A stretch of DNA of 64,000 nt from an uncultured Anaerolineae bacterium (GCA_938049385.1 CALIBQ010000013.1:1-64000); one strand, 5' to 3'. Numbered from the stretch's first letter, positions 16,257-25,604 are shown. Translations and numbers: made by a program. Notes: generated from the letters alone by a model not told the origin.

Positions 16257-16866
16257 ATGCCCCGGAACCGCCGGCACTCTGTCTCCCGTGACCCTCCAGC
16301 ACCTCCGGCTCCAATATCCCCACGAACGGCAGATGGCGGAAACGCTCGCGGTAGTCCAGCCCGTACCCCACCACGAACTGGTCAGGCAGTTCAAACCCTT
16401 TGTAGCGCAGAGGAATGTCAATCAGCCGGTGGTGCGGCTTATCGAACAGCACGCACACCTCCAGGCTGGCCGGGCTGCGCGCCCGCAGAGTGCGTAAGAG
16501 ATAGTGCAGGGTCAGCCCCGTGTCAATAACGTCCTCGACAAACAGGACATGCCGGCCCTCGATCGGCGTCTCCAGGTCCTTGATCAACCGCACAAACCCC
16601 TTGTCGCGCGTCTCCGGCGAATACGAAGTGACCGCGATGAAGTCCACCTCTGCCGGGATGGTCAGATAGCGCAGGAGATCGGCCATGAAAAAAAGCACGC
16701 CCTTGAGCACCCCGACGAAGAGGGGATTTTTGCCGGCGTAATCCTCGGAAATGGCGCGCGCCATCTCGCGGATGCGTTCCTGAATCTGCTCCGCACTGAG
16801 CAGGACCTGGCGGATGCCGGCGGCTGCCTCCCCATATTGCGCCAGGTTCTCTGGATGATTCCCCAT
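16255..16866 (-). CDS. hpt: Hypoxanthine phosphoribosyltransferase
   Basis: A 203-aa purine salvage enzyme converting hypoxanthine or guanine plus PRPP to IMP or GMP. FVEDVIDTGLTLHYLL is the PRPP-binding motif, with the acidic pair ED; LKGVLFFMADLLR is the N-terminal loop; VGYGLDYRERFRHLPFVGIL is the C-terminal base-binding and metal-site segment. GGAGG lies 7 nt before the ATG. It is the last gene of the long minus-strand operon and its stop abuts the convergent structured RNA. Confidence 0.92.
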   Translation of the reverse strand: MGNHPENLAQYGEAAAGIRQVLLSAEQIQERIREMARAISEDYAGKNPLFVGVLKGVLFFMADLLRYLTIPAEVDFIAVTSYSPETRDKGFVRLIKDLETPIEGRHVLFVEDVIDTGLTLHYLLRTLRARSPASLEVCVLFDKPHHRLIDIPLRYKGFELPDQFVVGYGLDYRERFRHLPFVGILEPEVLEGHGRQSAGGSGA

Positions 16867-16880
16867 CTCGCATCCTCCGG

Positions 16881-17270
16881 TTACCGATGGTTATTATTCG
16901 GGTGCTGTGGCGCGTGCCCCTGGATGCGCTCCGCCTCTTCCTCCAAACCGTATTTCACCAGCAGTTCGCGGATATCGCGGCGCTTGAACAGCTTGATGTG
17001 CACATCGGGGTACAGCTCCCGCATGCGGCGCAGTTTGCGGTTCTTCTGCGTCACCAGCTCTGGGCGCAGGGTGGTCAGCTCGACATAGAGGTTCTGCTGA
17101 GGGAGATAAAAATCGGGGGTAAAGGCCTCCAGCACCTGTCCGTTCTCATCCCATTCCAGGGGAAAGGTGTGCGGTTCGTATTCCCATTCAATGCCGTAAA
17201 AATCGAGGATGCGGGCGAATTCCTCTTCCGAAGGGTGGACGAAGTGGGGTCGAGGTTTGCCTTCACTCAT
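16881..17270 (-). CDS. Small protein with possible PD-(D/E)XK nuclease fold
   Basis: A 129-aa protein of unknown role. FTPDFYLPQQNLYVELTTL followed by TQKNRKLRRMRELYPDVHIKLFKRRDI resembles the PD...(E)x(T) core and trailing helix-strand of PD-(D/E)XK endonucleases, with Lys possibly displaced into the next helix (QKNRK). The start overlaps the upstream kinase-like gene by 4 nt (ATGA) and it lies 14 nt before hpt, so it is part of the operon. A catalytic function is a guess; it could also be a non-enzymatic relative. Confidence 0.55.
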   Translation of the reverse strand: MSEGKPRPHFVHPSEEEFARILDFYGIEWEYEPHTFPLEWDENGQVLEAFTPDFYLPQQNLYVELTTLRPELVTQKNRKLRRMRELYPDVHIKLFKRRDIRELLVKYGLEEEAERIQGHAPQHPNNNHR

Positions 17271-17854
17271 GCTGGTCCCGTCACTCCCTTGGAGGATATA
17301 TGCGCTCTCAGCGCAACGCAGATCAATTCCGCCGCTTCGGATACGGAGAGGCCGGCGGTGTTGATGATCAGATGATAGAGGTACGGGTCGTCCCAGCGCA
17401 CACGGTAATAGCGCCGCAGATAGGCGCGGCGCGCCGCATCGCTGGCCTCGACCTGGGCGCGCGCCTGCTCCAGAGAAACGCCGTGCCGGCGGGCGATGCG
17501 CTCGGCACGCACGGCTATGGGCGCGCAGATGCGCACATGGAGCACATCGGGCCGGCCGGCGAGGATGACCTGGCCGGCGCGCCCCACGATGACGACGTTT
17601 CCCTGATCCGCCAGCTCGTGCATCACATGCGCGATCGCGTCGAGATAGGCGCGCTGGGCCTGCCGCGAGGGCCGCACGCCCAGCAGTCCCAGGTCGTCAA
17701 TGACAGCCAGCGCCATCTCGGGCACGCCGGCCTTCTGCGCGGCACGATTGATGACCTCGCGCTGGACGACGGCGAAACCCAACCGCCGGCCAACTTCCTC
17801 TGCGATAAGGGTCCCCAGGCTTCCTAATTCCCGCGAAATGGTGATCGCCGTCAT
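17267..17854 (-). CDS. Cytidylate kinase-like P-loop protein
   Basis: A 195-aa protein of the cytidylate-kinase-like family. MTAITISRELGSLGTLIAEE replaces the usual ISR.. Gs.G..iA start; the P-loop is atypical (RELGSLGT). VVIVGRAGQVILAGRPDVLHVRICAP is the conserved core, and later Arg-rich RAERIARRHGVSLEQA matches the lid. The substrate is unknown; the family differs from true Cmk. It starts 1 nt after recG stops and overlaps the next gene by 4 nt. Confidence 0.8.
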   Translation of the reverse strand: MTAITISRELGSLGTLIAEEVGRRLGFAVVQREVINRAAQKAGVPEMALAVIDDLGLLGVRPSRQAQRAYLDAIAHVMHELADQGNVVIVGRAGQVILAGRPDVLHVRICAPIAVRAERIARRHGVSLEQARAQVEASDAARRAYLRRYYRVRWDDPYLYHLIINTAGLSVSEAAELICVALRAHISSKGVTGPA

Positions 17855-17855
17855 C

Positions 17856-20381
17856 TCAACTGATATCCGTCTGACGCTGTGTCCAGGCCCGCTCCACCCG
17901 ACGGCGCAGGGCCTGATGCTCCGGCCGGCTCAGCTCCGGGTCCTGCTCCAACAGTTGATATGCCTCGCGCCGCGCCAGCTCCAGCAGGCGGATGTCCGCC
18001 AGGCCGGCCATGCGCAGATCGGGCAGACCGCTCTGCCGTGTGCCGAAGAATTCCCCCGGCCCGCGCAGTTCAAGGTCCTTTTCCGCCAGGGCAAAGCCGT
18101 CCTGTGATTCCGCCACCGCGCGCAGGCGCTCCCAGGCATCCTCGCTGGCATTCTCTGTCACCAGCAGGCAGTACGACGGCGCGCTGCCGCGTCCCACGCG
18201 CCCGCGAAATTGGTGCAGTTGTGCCATGCCGAAGCGTTCCGCCCCCTCGATAAGCATCACCGTGGCGTTCGGCACATCAATGCCCACCTCGACCACGGCG
18301 GTGGAGACCAGGATGTCCAGCTCGCCGGCCCCGAACCGCCGCATGACATTTTCCTTTTCTTCCGCCGACATGCGGCCGTGCAGAAGCCCCAGCCGCAGGT
18401 CCGGGAACACCTCTTTGCTCAGCCGCTCATACTCGGCGACTGCCGCCCGCGCCTCGATGTTCTCCGACTCTTCCACCAGAGGGCAAATGATAAAAGCCTG
18501 ATGCCCTTCGGCCACCTGGGAGCGCACGAACTGGTACGCCCGTTCCCGCTCGCGGTTGGTGACGATATAGGTCTGGATAGGCTGGCGGCCGGGCGGCAGT
18601 TCGTCAATGATGGATAGGTCCAAATCCCCGTACAGGGTCAGCGAAAGGGTGCGCGGGATGGGGGTCGCGGTCATCACCAGCATGTGCGGGCTGTAGCCTT
18701 TTTGGCGCAGTGCGCCGCGCTGGGACACGCCGAAGCGGTGCTGTTCGTCAATGATGACCAGCGCCAGCCGCGCGAACTGGACGTTCTCCTGGATGAGGGC
18801 GTGCGTGCCCACGATGACGTCCACTTCGCCGGCGGCCGCTTCATCGTACACTTGGCGTTTTTCCGCCGGCGGCATGCTTCCAACCAGCAGGCGCACCTGG
18901 AGCGGGCGCTCCCGGCCGTTCGCCGGCACCTGCATGTGCCCCAACAGGGATTGGAAGCGCGCGTAATGCTGGTGCGCCAGGATTTCCGTCGGCACCATCA
19001 CTGCTGTCTGGAACCCGTTGCGGGCGGCCATCAGGGCGGCCGCGGCGGCGATCACCGTTTTCCCCGAGCTGACATCCCCCTGCAGGAGCCGGTTCATCGG
19101 CACCGGCTGGGCCATGTCGCGCAGGATTTCGTCCAGGGCGCGCTGTTGTGCCCCGGTAAGTGTGAAGGGGAGCGAGGCCAGGAACTGCTCCAGCGCCGGC
19201 TGGTCCATGCGCAGGGGCTGACCGGTCTGCCGGCGCCAGGCCTGCCGCAAGCGCAGGACACCCACCTGCAGGAGGAACAGCTCGTCGAAAGCCAGCCGGC
19301 GGCGCGCTTTCGCCAGCGATTCCTCGCCGGCGGGGAAATGCACCTCGCGCAGGGCCGTTCCCAGGTCGTACAGCTCCAGACGCTGGCGAATCTCTCCAGG
19401 GAGAAAGTCCTCGACCCGGTCCGCCCAGGTGTCGACCACCTTTTTGATGAGCCGGCGCAGCCAGCGGTTGGTCACTCCTTCGGTGAGGGGATAGACCGGC
19501 ACCATACGGCCGGTGTGAATCTGCTCCTTGTCCAGCGGTTCCCACTCAGGTGAGTTCATGGTCAGCCGGCCCAGGAACTGCTCCACCCGACCGCTGACCA
19601 CAATGGAAGTTCCCGGCGCCAGCCGCTTTTCCAGGAAAGGCTGGTTGAACCAAGTCAGTTCGAGCTGGCCGGTACCGTCGGACACGATACACTTAATGAG
19701 GGTCCGACCGCCGTCGAGCTGTCGCAGGGTGGTCTGGCGCACGTTTGCCAGCACCGTCACCTCGTCGCCCGGGCGCAGTTGGTGGATGAGCTTCAGCCGG
19801 CTGTAATCGTCATAGCGCCGCGGGAAATGATACAGCAGGTCCTCGATGGTGCGGATGCCCAGCTTCTCCAACCGTTTGGCCTGCACCTGCCCCACGCGCG
19901 GCAGGGTGGTCACCTCGGCCGACAGTGCGGCCGTCCGCGCGCTGGCCGGCGCCGGCGGTGCGGCAGGAGGCTCCTCAGGCTTTTGGGCGGCGGGTGGGGG
20001 TTCGGCCGGTGCCTGACAGACGCCGGGTTTCGAGAGCGGCGGCGCGCTGACGGCCTCTTTCTCCGGCGGTTCGGCCGGCGGCGTATATACCGCTGACGTC
20101 GGCGCGGGTGTCACGCCGGCTTCCAGGGCCTTCAGGCGCGCCAGCAGGTCATCAATGCATTCTGCCTTCTGCTCTGGTGTTTCCAGGGAGGAATACGTCC
20201 GCATCAGATCGCAAATTTGCTCAATGGCAGAACGCGCCGCCTCCGTGGCGGCTTGGGACAGCGCCTCCTCGCGCCAGTGGGGCGCGAACTTATCCAGCCC
20301 CCCGATCACGGCGCGGTTCATATAGCCCATCTCGCGTTCAAGGTTCAGTATCTTGACGAGCTTACCGATGGCGCTCTGCAT
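17856..20381 (-). CDS. recG: ATP-dependent DNA helicase RecG
   Basis: An 841-aa branch-migration helicase acting on stalled forks and recombination intermediates. An N-terminal extension (about 1-190, helical, then a Pro/Ala-rich linker) precedes a helix-hairpin-like LPRVGQVQAKRLEKLGIRTI and the OB wedge domain. Helicase motifs: I LLQGDVSSGKT, II IIDEQHRFG, III TATPIPRT, V-VI LVSTAVVEVGIDVPNA and QFRGRVGRG. The start is placed at 20381 because GGAGGGAGT precedes that ATG; the frame extends 23 codons upstream into the spacer. The order near fakA and asp23 recalls Firmicutes. Confidence 0.95.
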   Translation of the reverse strand: MQSAIGKLVKILNLEREMGYMNRAVIGGLDKFAPHWREEALSQAATEAARSAIEQICDLMRTYSSLETPEQKAECIDDLLARLKALEAGVTPAPTSAVYTPPAEPPEKEAVSAPPLSKPGVCQAPAEPPPAAQKPEEPPAAPPAPASARTAALSAEVTTLPRVGQVQAKRLEKLGIRTIEDLLYHFPRRYDDYSRLKLIHQLRPGDEVTVLANVRQTTLRQLDGGRTLIKCIVSDGTGQLELTWFNQPFLEKRLAPGTSIVVSGRVEQFLGRLTMNSPEWEPLDKEQIHTGRMVPVYPLTEGVTNRWLRRLIKKVVDTWADRVEDFLPGEIRQRLELYDLGTALREVHFPAGEESLAKARRRLAFDELFLLQVGVLRLRQAWRRQTGQPLRMDQPALEQFLASLPFTLTGAQQRALDEILRDMAQPVPMNRLLQGDVSSGKTVIAAAAALMAARNGFQTAVMVPTEILAHQHYARFQSLLGHMQVPANGRERPLQVRLLVGSMPPAEKRQVYDEAAAGEVDVIVGTHALIQENVQFARLALVIIDEQHRFGVSQRGALRQKGYSPHMLVMTATPIPRTLSLTLYGDLDLSIIDELPPGRQPIQTYIVTNRERERAYQFVRSQVAEGHQAFIICPLVEESENIEARAAVAEYERLSKEVFPDLRLGLLHGRMSAEEKENVMRRFGAGELDILVSTAVVEVGIDVPNATVMLIEGAERFGMAQLHQFRGRVGRGSAPSYCLLVTENASEDAWERLRAVAESQDGFALAEKDLELRGPGEFFGTRQSGLPDLRMAGLADIRLLELARREAYQLLEQDPELSRPEHQALRRRVERAWTQRQTDIS

Positions 20382-20439
20382 ACTCCCTCCGTCAGGCATC
20401 CGCCGACGTCTGTATGGCTCCATAATACCCGCGGAGGCG

Positions 20440-21282
20440 TCAATTGGCAAGCAGAGCCGCTACTCCTACCGCACCGGGGCCCACGTGGGAGACAATGGTG
20501 GGGCCGGCGTCCATGCATATCGGGACAGAAGGGGAGAGAGGAGCGAGGGATTCAGCCAGCTCCGATGCCCAGCCGGCGTTGTCGGCGTGGATGACCGCTG
20601 TCTCCTGCAGTGGCCCCCATTGCCGCACCAGCTCCACCAGGCGGCAGGTGGCCTGCCGGACTGTGCGGCTGAATCCCAGCAGGGTCACCTGACCGCGGTA
20701 TACTTCGAAAAGGGGCTTGATACGCAGGAACTGCCCCACGGCCGCCGGCAAACCGGGGACACGTCCACTGCGGCGCACATAGTCCAGGGACTGCAGGGCG
20801 CCGGCCAGCCGCACCCGCGGGACCATTGCGCGCGCCATCTGCTCCAGCCGCTCCAGCGGTTCCCCTTCTGCCGCGGCCCGCGCGCAGGTCATCACCATCA
20901 GCCCCAGCCCTGCGGACATTTGCCCGCTGTCCACCACGGCGATGCGCCGGCTGTCCAGTTCCTCCGCCAGGCGGGCGCACTGCAGGGCGGTGGTGCTGAA
21001 GGTGGAGGCCAGGTGAATCGAGAGGATATCATACCCCTGGTCCAGGAGGGCGATATAGCGCTCGGCGGTGTGCGCCGGCGAGGGAGCGGCGGTGGTGGGG
21101 GAATGCCGGTTTTCCCGGAGCAGTCGGTAAAAGGTCGCAAGGTCGGGGTCTCTGCCGTGCTGGATAGAAACAGCACCGAACGTCACGGTGATCGGCAGGA
21201 CCTCTATGGGCAGGTGATGCGCGCTGTGCGCCGGCAGGTCAACAGCGGCATCGGTTACCACGCAGACAGGACGAGCGGCCAA
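20440..21282 (-). CDS. DegV family protein (FakB-type fatty acid binding)
   Basis: A 280-aa DegV protein. CVVTDAAVDLPA is the N-terminal strand and loop, TTAAPSPAHTAERY corresponds to the TS.PS-type fatty-acid carboxylate site (TTAAPS here), and RIAVVDSGQMSAGLG is the conserved VDS block. FakB proteins hold a fatty acid for phosphorylation by FakA. It is the third of three equal-length tandem copies downstream of fakA. Divergence among the copies suggests different chain preferences (inference). Confidence 0.88.
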   Translation of the reverse strand: MAARPVCVVTDAAVDLPAHSAHHLPIEVLPITVTFGAVSIQHGRDPDLATFYRLLRENRHSPTTAAPSPAHTAERYIALLDQGYDILSIHLASTFSTTALQCARLAEELDSRRIAVVDSGQMSAGLGLMVMTCARAAAEGEPLERLEQMARAMVPRVRLAGALQSLDYVRRSGRVPGLPAAVGQFLRIKPLFEVYRGQVTLLGFSRTVRQATCRLVELVRQWGPLQETAVIHADNAGWASELAESLAPLSPSVPICMDAGPTIVSHVGPGAVGVAALLAN

Positions 21283-21315
21283 GGGCAGGGCTCCCCTCGC
21301 AGGATGATGGAGTGC

Positions 21316-22158
21316 TCAACGGGTGAGAATGCAGAATCCCACCGCGCCAGGGCCGGCGTGCGTGCCAATGGTGGCGCCGGCCTCGGTCTCAATAATGCCG
21401 GAGGGTGGGGTGTAGGAAGCGAAAAGCCGGCGGACTTCGGCGGCATCCTCGGCGGCGTCCGCATGCAGCAGGGCCACCTGTTCCAGGGGGCCGCTCTCCA
21501 GGACATGCTGGATCATGCGCAGGAGCGATTTGCGCCGGCCGCGCACCTTGTCCAGCAGGCGCAGGCTGGCATCCTTCAGCTCTACCACCAGCTTCAGGTC
21601 AATGAGACTGCTGAGCATCGAGGCGACCCAGCTCACGCGTCCGCCGCGGTGCAGATACTCCAGGGTGTCCAGCGCCGCCACCAGCCGCAGTCGGGGGAGC
21701 AGTTCCTGCAGTCTGGCGATGATATCTGCCGCGGACAAGCCCTCATTGGCGAGCCGGGCGGCCGTCAGCGCCAGCATACCCGTACACATAGAAACCTGGC
21801 GGGAATCCACTAGATGAATATCCAGTTCTGGCAGGCTTTCTGCGGCCAGCCGCGCCACGTTATAAATATTGGTCAGGGCCGAGGCGACATGGATGGAGAT
21901 GATGGTGCGGGTGCGCCGGCCCAGCTCTCGGTACGCCTCGACGAAAGTCCCTACTGAGGGTGCGGAAGTGGTGGGAAGGATTTTGGTGGCGCGCAGGCGC
22001 TGGTAAAAGGCTTGTCGCGGCAGTTCTATCTCATCCCGATAGGTCTCACTGCCAAAGGTGATGAGACATGGGATCACGGTGATGTCCCACTGATGGGCAA
22101 GCGCCGGCGGCAAATCCGCGGCGCTGTCTGTCACGATGCCGATCTCTCGTTCGCTCAC
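21316..22158 (-). CDS. DegV family protein (FakB-type fatty acid binding)
   Basis: A 280-aa DegV protein: IGIVTDSAADLPPAL at the N-terminus, KILPTTSAPSVGTF as the TTS-PS carboxylate-binding motif and DIHLVDSRQVSMCTGML as the VDS block. It is the middle copy of the tandem trio, 16 nt after the first. It should present a bound fatty acid to FakA. Confidence 0.9.
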   Translation of the reverse strand: MSEREIGIVTDSAADLPPALAHQWDITVIPCLITFGSETYRDEIELPRQAFYQRLRATKILPTTSAPSVGTFVEAYRELGRRTRTIISIHVASALTNIYNVARLAAESLPELDIHLVDSRQVSMCTGMLALTAARLANEGLSAADIIARLQELLPRLRLVAALDTLEYLHRGGRVSWVASMLSSLIDLKLVVELKDASLRLLDKVRGRRKSLLRMIQHVLESGPLEQVALLHADAAEDAAEVRRLFASYTPPSGIIETEAGATIGTHAGPGAVGFCILTR

Positions 22159-22174
22159 GGCCGGCTCCCCGGGC

Positions 22175-23017
22175 CTACAGGCCCTCGTATATCACTGCGC
22201 CCACCGCATACGGCCCGATGTGCGCCGCCAGCGACGGGCCGTAGGTATAGACCGGGATGTTCTGCGTGGGGAAAAGCTCCTTCAGCCGCTCCAGCAACAG
22301 CGGCACATTATCGAAATAGGGGTTGCGCAGGACCACCAGCTCTTCCACCTCGGAGAATTCGGCGATGAACTCATACAGTTTTTCGACGGCTTCCTCGTGA
22401 GAGCGGACCTTCTCCATGGGGATGATCTCCCCGTCCTCCATGACGAGGATGGGTTTAATCTGGAGCATGGTGCCCAGGATGGACTGCGCCGGCCCGATGC
22501 GGCCGGTGTGCTCCAGATAGTCCAGCGTATCCGAGAAGAAAACCGCATACACGCGCGGGATCATGCCGCGCACCAAGCGGATGATGCCGGCCAGGTCCTC
22601 GCCGGCGGCCGCGGCGCGGGCCGCAGCGCGCGCCAGGATGCCTTGGCCGTAGGAGATGGTCTCGGTGTCAATAACCTCGATTTTCTGCCGGCCCACTAGC
22701 GCGGCGGCCGCTTCCTCGGCGGCGCGCACGGTCTTGCTCAGCCGGCGCGAGTGATGCAGGGACAGGATGATATCCCCCTGGGCGCCCACGGACTCGTACA
22801 GGCGGATAAAGTCGCCGGCGGTCGGCGGTTCGATGCGGGGATAGGTTCCCGGTTGCCGCAGTCGCTCCAGAAACTGCTGAGCGCTGATATCCACCCCTTC
22901 GCGAAACACCTCGTTCCCCAGGCGGATGGTCAGCGGCATGATCGTGATATCCAGCTCGCGCAGGGTCTTCGGGTCCAACAGCACGGCGCTGTCCGTGACA
23001 ATGCGCACCTTCGGCAT
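22175..23017 (-). CDS. DegV family protein (FakB-type fatty acid binding)
   Basis: A 280-aa DegV protein: VRIVTDSAVLLDPKTL at the N-terminus, then TYPRIEPPTAGDFI where the canonical T-S-P-S motif would be, changed here to RIEPPTAG. KIEVIDTETISYGQGIL replaces the VDS block. The altered carboxylate site sets it apart from its two neighbours and may mean another ligand. It lies 42 nt after fakA. Confidence 0.85.
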   Translation of the reverse strand: MPKVRIVTDSAVLLDPKTLRELDITIMPLTIRLGNEVFREGVDISAQQFLERLRQPGTYPRIEPPTAGDFIRLYESVGAQGDIILSLHHSRRLSKTVRAAEEAAAALVGRQKIEVIDTETISYGQGILARAAARAAAAGEDLAGIIRLVRGMIPRVYAVFFSDTLDYLEHTGRIGPAQSILGTMLQIKPILVMEDGEIIPMEKVRSHEEAVEKLYEFIAEFSEVEELVVLRNPYFDNVPLLLERLKELFPTQNIPVYTYGPSLAAHIGPYAVGAVIYEGL

Positions 23018-23059
23018 GGAAAGGCTGTCCTCCCGTTGCGGTCCGGAATAAATGATACG

Positions 23060-24793
23060 CTATTCGCCGGAGATAATGTACGGGTAATGCGGCTGGTCCC
23101 CTTCCACCACCTCGATTTCTTGGTCGGGGTAGCGCTCGGCGATCAAATCGGCCAGCGCCCGGGCATCTTCCGCGCTCACCCCTTCGCCGTAATAGAGGGT
23201 GATGATCTCCAGCTCCTCCGCACCCATTTTCTCCAGCAGGTCGAGCACGACGTCGGTGAGGGTTTCGCCGGCGGATACCAGGTCCCCGTTCAGCAAGCCG
23301 ATGTACTGCCCCTCCTCCACCTGCAGGCCATTGATTTTCACAGAACGGACGGCACGCGTCACCTCCGCCGCCTGGATGTTGCCCAGTGCCTCGGTCATCA
23401 GCTCGACGTTGGTATCCAGGTCGGACTGATAGTTGAAAGCCAGGAGGGCGCTGATGCCCTGTGGAATGTTGGTGCTGGGTACCACGCGTATGTCGCGGTC
23501 GGAGAGGCTCTTGGCCTGCTGTGCTGTCAGGACGACGTTCTTATTGTTAGGCAGGATGATGACCTTCTTCTGGGCCAGGCTCTCGACGGCGCTCAGCAGT
23601 TCTTCCGTGCTGGGGTTCATGGTCTGGCCACCCGGCACGATGGCAGAGGTGCCGAGGCTCTTGAAGACTTTGGCCAGCCCTTCGCCAGGGACAACCGCCA
23701 CGATGCCGATGTCGGAGACCAGCGCCGGCGCGGGAGGCTGGGGCGCAACGGATTGGAACGGTACGGGCGTGGGGGGCGGCACAGCGGCGCGGCCGGCGCC
23801 GCGAAATTCCTCGTACTGCTCCTGCATATTTTCCACGATGACCTTGCTCAATGACCCCAACCGGGCGGCATAGTTCAGCGGCGTGCCGGGTTCCGGCGTG
23901 TGCACATGCACTTTCACCGTGCGGCTGTCGCCCACCACCAGCGTGGAAACGCCCATAGCGTCAATGTCGGCGCGAATGCGATCCACGTCGAGGTTTTCCC
24001 CGGTGAGGATAAACTGCACATCATAGCCATACCCCTCTTCGGGGCCTTCCGGATGGTGCAAAATCACCTCCTCTTCTGGCTCCAGCACCGCTTCCACGCT
24101 TTCCCCGCGCAGGTAGCGGAGCATGCCTTCCAGGATGACATACAGGCCCTGGCCGCCGGCATCCACCACGCCGGCCTCCGCCAGCACCGGCAGTAACGAC
24201 GGCGTTTCCTCCACCGCTTTGCGGGCGGCCTCCACCACCAGCGCCATCATTTCCCGCAGATTGCCGGCCGTCTCCGCGGCCAGCACGCTGGCTTCCGCCG
24301 CGCGTCGCGCCACCGTCAGGATCGTCCCTTCCACCGGCCGGATGACCGCCTTGTACGCTGTGGCGGAAGCCTGCTGAAGCGCACGTGCCAGCAGGTTCGT
24401 GTCCAGCAACTCCGCGTCGTGCAGGGCCTGGGCCATGCCGCGAAAAATCTGGGACAGGATGACGCCGGAGTTGCCGCGGGCGCCCATCAGCGCGCCGTGG
24501 GCCAGGGCCTCGGTGATGGGCGCAACCGAGCGTTCGGGCCGGCCGGCGATCTCCTGCCAGGCGGCTTCCAGCGTCAGATACATATTGGTGCCGGTGTCCC
24601 CGTCCGGCACCGGGAACACGTTCAAGGCGTTAATCAGGGGGATGTGCTGGTTCAGCCAGGCCAGGCCGGCCTGGACCATGGCTTTCAACTGCTGGCCGTC
24701 GCAGGTCTTCCAATCCGCACCGCCGGCGACAGCAGTACCGCTGGCCGCCATGGGCTGATTGTCTGCATCGCGGGCGATATCATTATTGCTCAA
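23060..24793 (-). CDS. fakA: Fatty acid kinase FakA (DAK2 domain)
   Basis: A 577-aa protein that phosphorylates FakB-bound fatty acids to acyl phosphates for phospholipid synthesis. LNVFPVPDGDTGTNMYLTLE carries the DAK2 ATP/Mg site; GARGNSGVILSQIFRGMAQAL is the second nucleotide-binding segment; a middle linker (CDVQFILTGE-like: YGYDVQFILTGENLD) and the C-terminal DegV-like domain (GTSAIVPGGQTMNPSTEELL; IILPNNKNVVLTAQQA) complete the FakA/YloV layout. It follows the asp23 gene with a 29-nt gap and precedes three FakB-type genes. Confidence 0.93.
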   Translation of the reverse strand: MSNNDIARDADNQPMAASGTAVAGGADWKTCDGQQLKAMVQAGLAWLNQHIPLINALNVFPVPDGDTGTNMYLTLEAAWQEIAGRPERSVAPITEALAHGALMGARGNSGVILSQIFRGMAQALHDAELLDTNLLARALQQASATAYKAVIRPVEGTILTVARRAAEASVLAAETAGNLREMMALVVEAARKAVEETPSLLPVLAEAGVVDAGGQGLYVILEGMLRYLRGESVEAVLEPEEEVILHHPEGPEEGYGYDVQFILTGENLDVDRIRADIDAMGVSTLVVGDSRTVKVHVHTPEPGTPLNYAARLGSLSKVIVENMQEQYEEFRGAGRAAVPPPTPVPFQSVAPQPPAPALVSDIGIVAVVPGEGLAKVFKSLGTSAIVPGGQTMNPSTEELLSAVESLAQKKVIILPNNKNVVLTAQQAKSLSDRDIRVVPSTNIPQGISALLAFNYQSDLDTNVELMTEALGNIQAAEVTRAVRSVKINGLQVEEGQYIGLLNGDLVSAGETLTDVVLDLLEKMGAEELEIITLYYGEGVSAEDARALADLIAERYPDQEIEVVEGDQPHYPYIISGE

Positions 24794-24822
24794 GGCCCCT
24801 GTCCTCCCGGGAATGGCTGTCG

Positions 24823-25176
24823 TTATTTACTGCTCATGCGGATGCCCTGGATATGCACATTGACCGCACGGATGGGCACGCCCAGGGCCTTTTCCACCAT
24901 ATATTTCACATTGCTCATGATGTTATGCGCAACTTCGGAGAAGCGGACGCCGTACTCCAGCACGACGTACAGGTCAATGACGATCTCATTGCCGTGCATG
25001 TGTACTTCAACGCCGCGGCGCCAGCTGTCTTTCTGCAGGATTTCGGCCAGGTCGCCGGCCAGGTTCTTGTTGGTTACCCCGACGACCCCGTAGGTCTGCA
25101 TCACCGCCATGCTCGCCAGCGTGGCGATGGCCTGCGGCGAGACATGGATATGACCTGCGACTTCGGCTTTGGACAT
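24823..25176 (-). CDS. Asp23/Gls24 family protein (YloU-like)
   Basis: A 117-aa cytosolic protein. AEVAGHIHVSPQAIATLASM and VPIRAVNVHIQGIRM match the start and end of the Asp23 domain. The start at 25176 has GGAG 6 nt upstream; the frame continues 75 codons further without a plausible start site and overlaps the rpmB promoter, so the longer form is rejected. The pairing rpmB/asp23/fakA is conserved across Firmicutes (yloU-yloV) and Chloroflexota. The family acts in envelope stress or lipid homeostasis, with no catalytic role known. Confidence 0.88.
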   Translation of the reverse strand: MSKAEVAGHIHVSPQAIATLASMAVMQTYGVVGVTNKNLAGDLAEILQKDSWRRGVEVHMHGNEIVIDLYVVLEYGVRFSEVAHNIMSNVKYMVEKALGVPIRAVNVHIQGIRMSSK

Positions 25177-25293
25177 ACTATGCTCCTGCTTGCTGTTCAT
25201 GGGCAGGTCTGCGGCGCGATGCCCGACTGCCGGCCGCAAACCAGCGGGTCTTCCGCTTGTTACAAACGTACATGATACGATAAGTCCCCAAAG

Positions 25294-25322
25294 TTGCGCA
25301 AATCTGCATAGTATGGTATGAT
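25294..25322 (+). promoter_or_regulatory. Promoter of rpmB
   Basis: TTGCGC (25294-25299), 17-nt spacer, TATGAT (25317-25322), about 65 nt before the GTG start. The opposite strand carries TATCAT (25279-25274 region) that could serve asp23-fakA divergently. Confidence 0.55.
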
Positions 25323-25393
25323 AATTGTGTTGCGCTGAAGACGGACGAAGCCGTTCGGCGCTTGTCAATCTTGCAGGAAAGGGGTGATGTACG

Positions 25394-25579
25394 GTGGCCA
25401 AGTGTGAGCTGTGTGGGAAAGGTCCCCAGTTTGGTCACAACGTCAGCCACTCGAACGTTCGCACCAAGCGCATGTGGCGGCCGAACGTGCAGAAAGCTAC
25501 GGTTGTGATCAACGGCGTCGAGCGCACTTTGCGCATTTGCACCAAGTGCCTGAAGACCCTCAGCAAGTCCAAAGAATGA
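25394..25579 (+). CDS. rpmB: 50S ribosomal protein L28
   Basis: A 61-aa ribosomal protein. AKCELCGKGPQFGHNVSHS is the L28 N-terminus and the CXXC pairs (CELC near the start, CTKC near the end) form the zinc-binding 'C+' version. GTG start with a GGGGTG ribosome binding site. An intrinsic terminator follows. It is divergent from the asp23-fakA operon. Confidence 0.95.
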   Translation: MAKCELCGKGPQFGHNVSHSNVRTKRMWRPNVQKATVVINGVERTLRICTKCLKTLSKSKE

Positions 25580-25604
25580 GCGGTTTTTCTGTCCGCACCC
25601 GCTG

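Noticed and set aside
24823..25401. Long 192-aa form of the Asp23 protein
   Set aside because: The extra N-terminus has no start signal, is unlike the family and covers the rpmB promoter.
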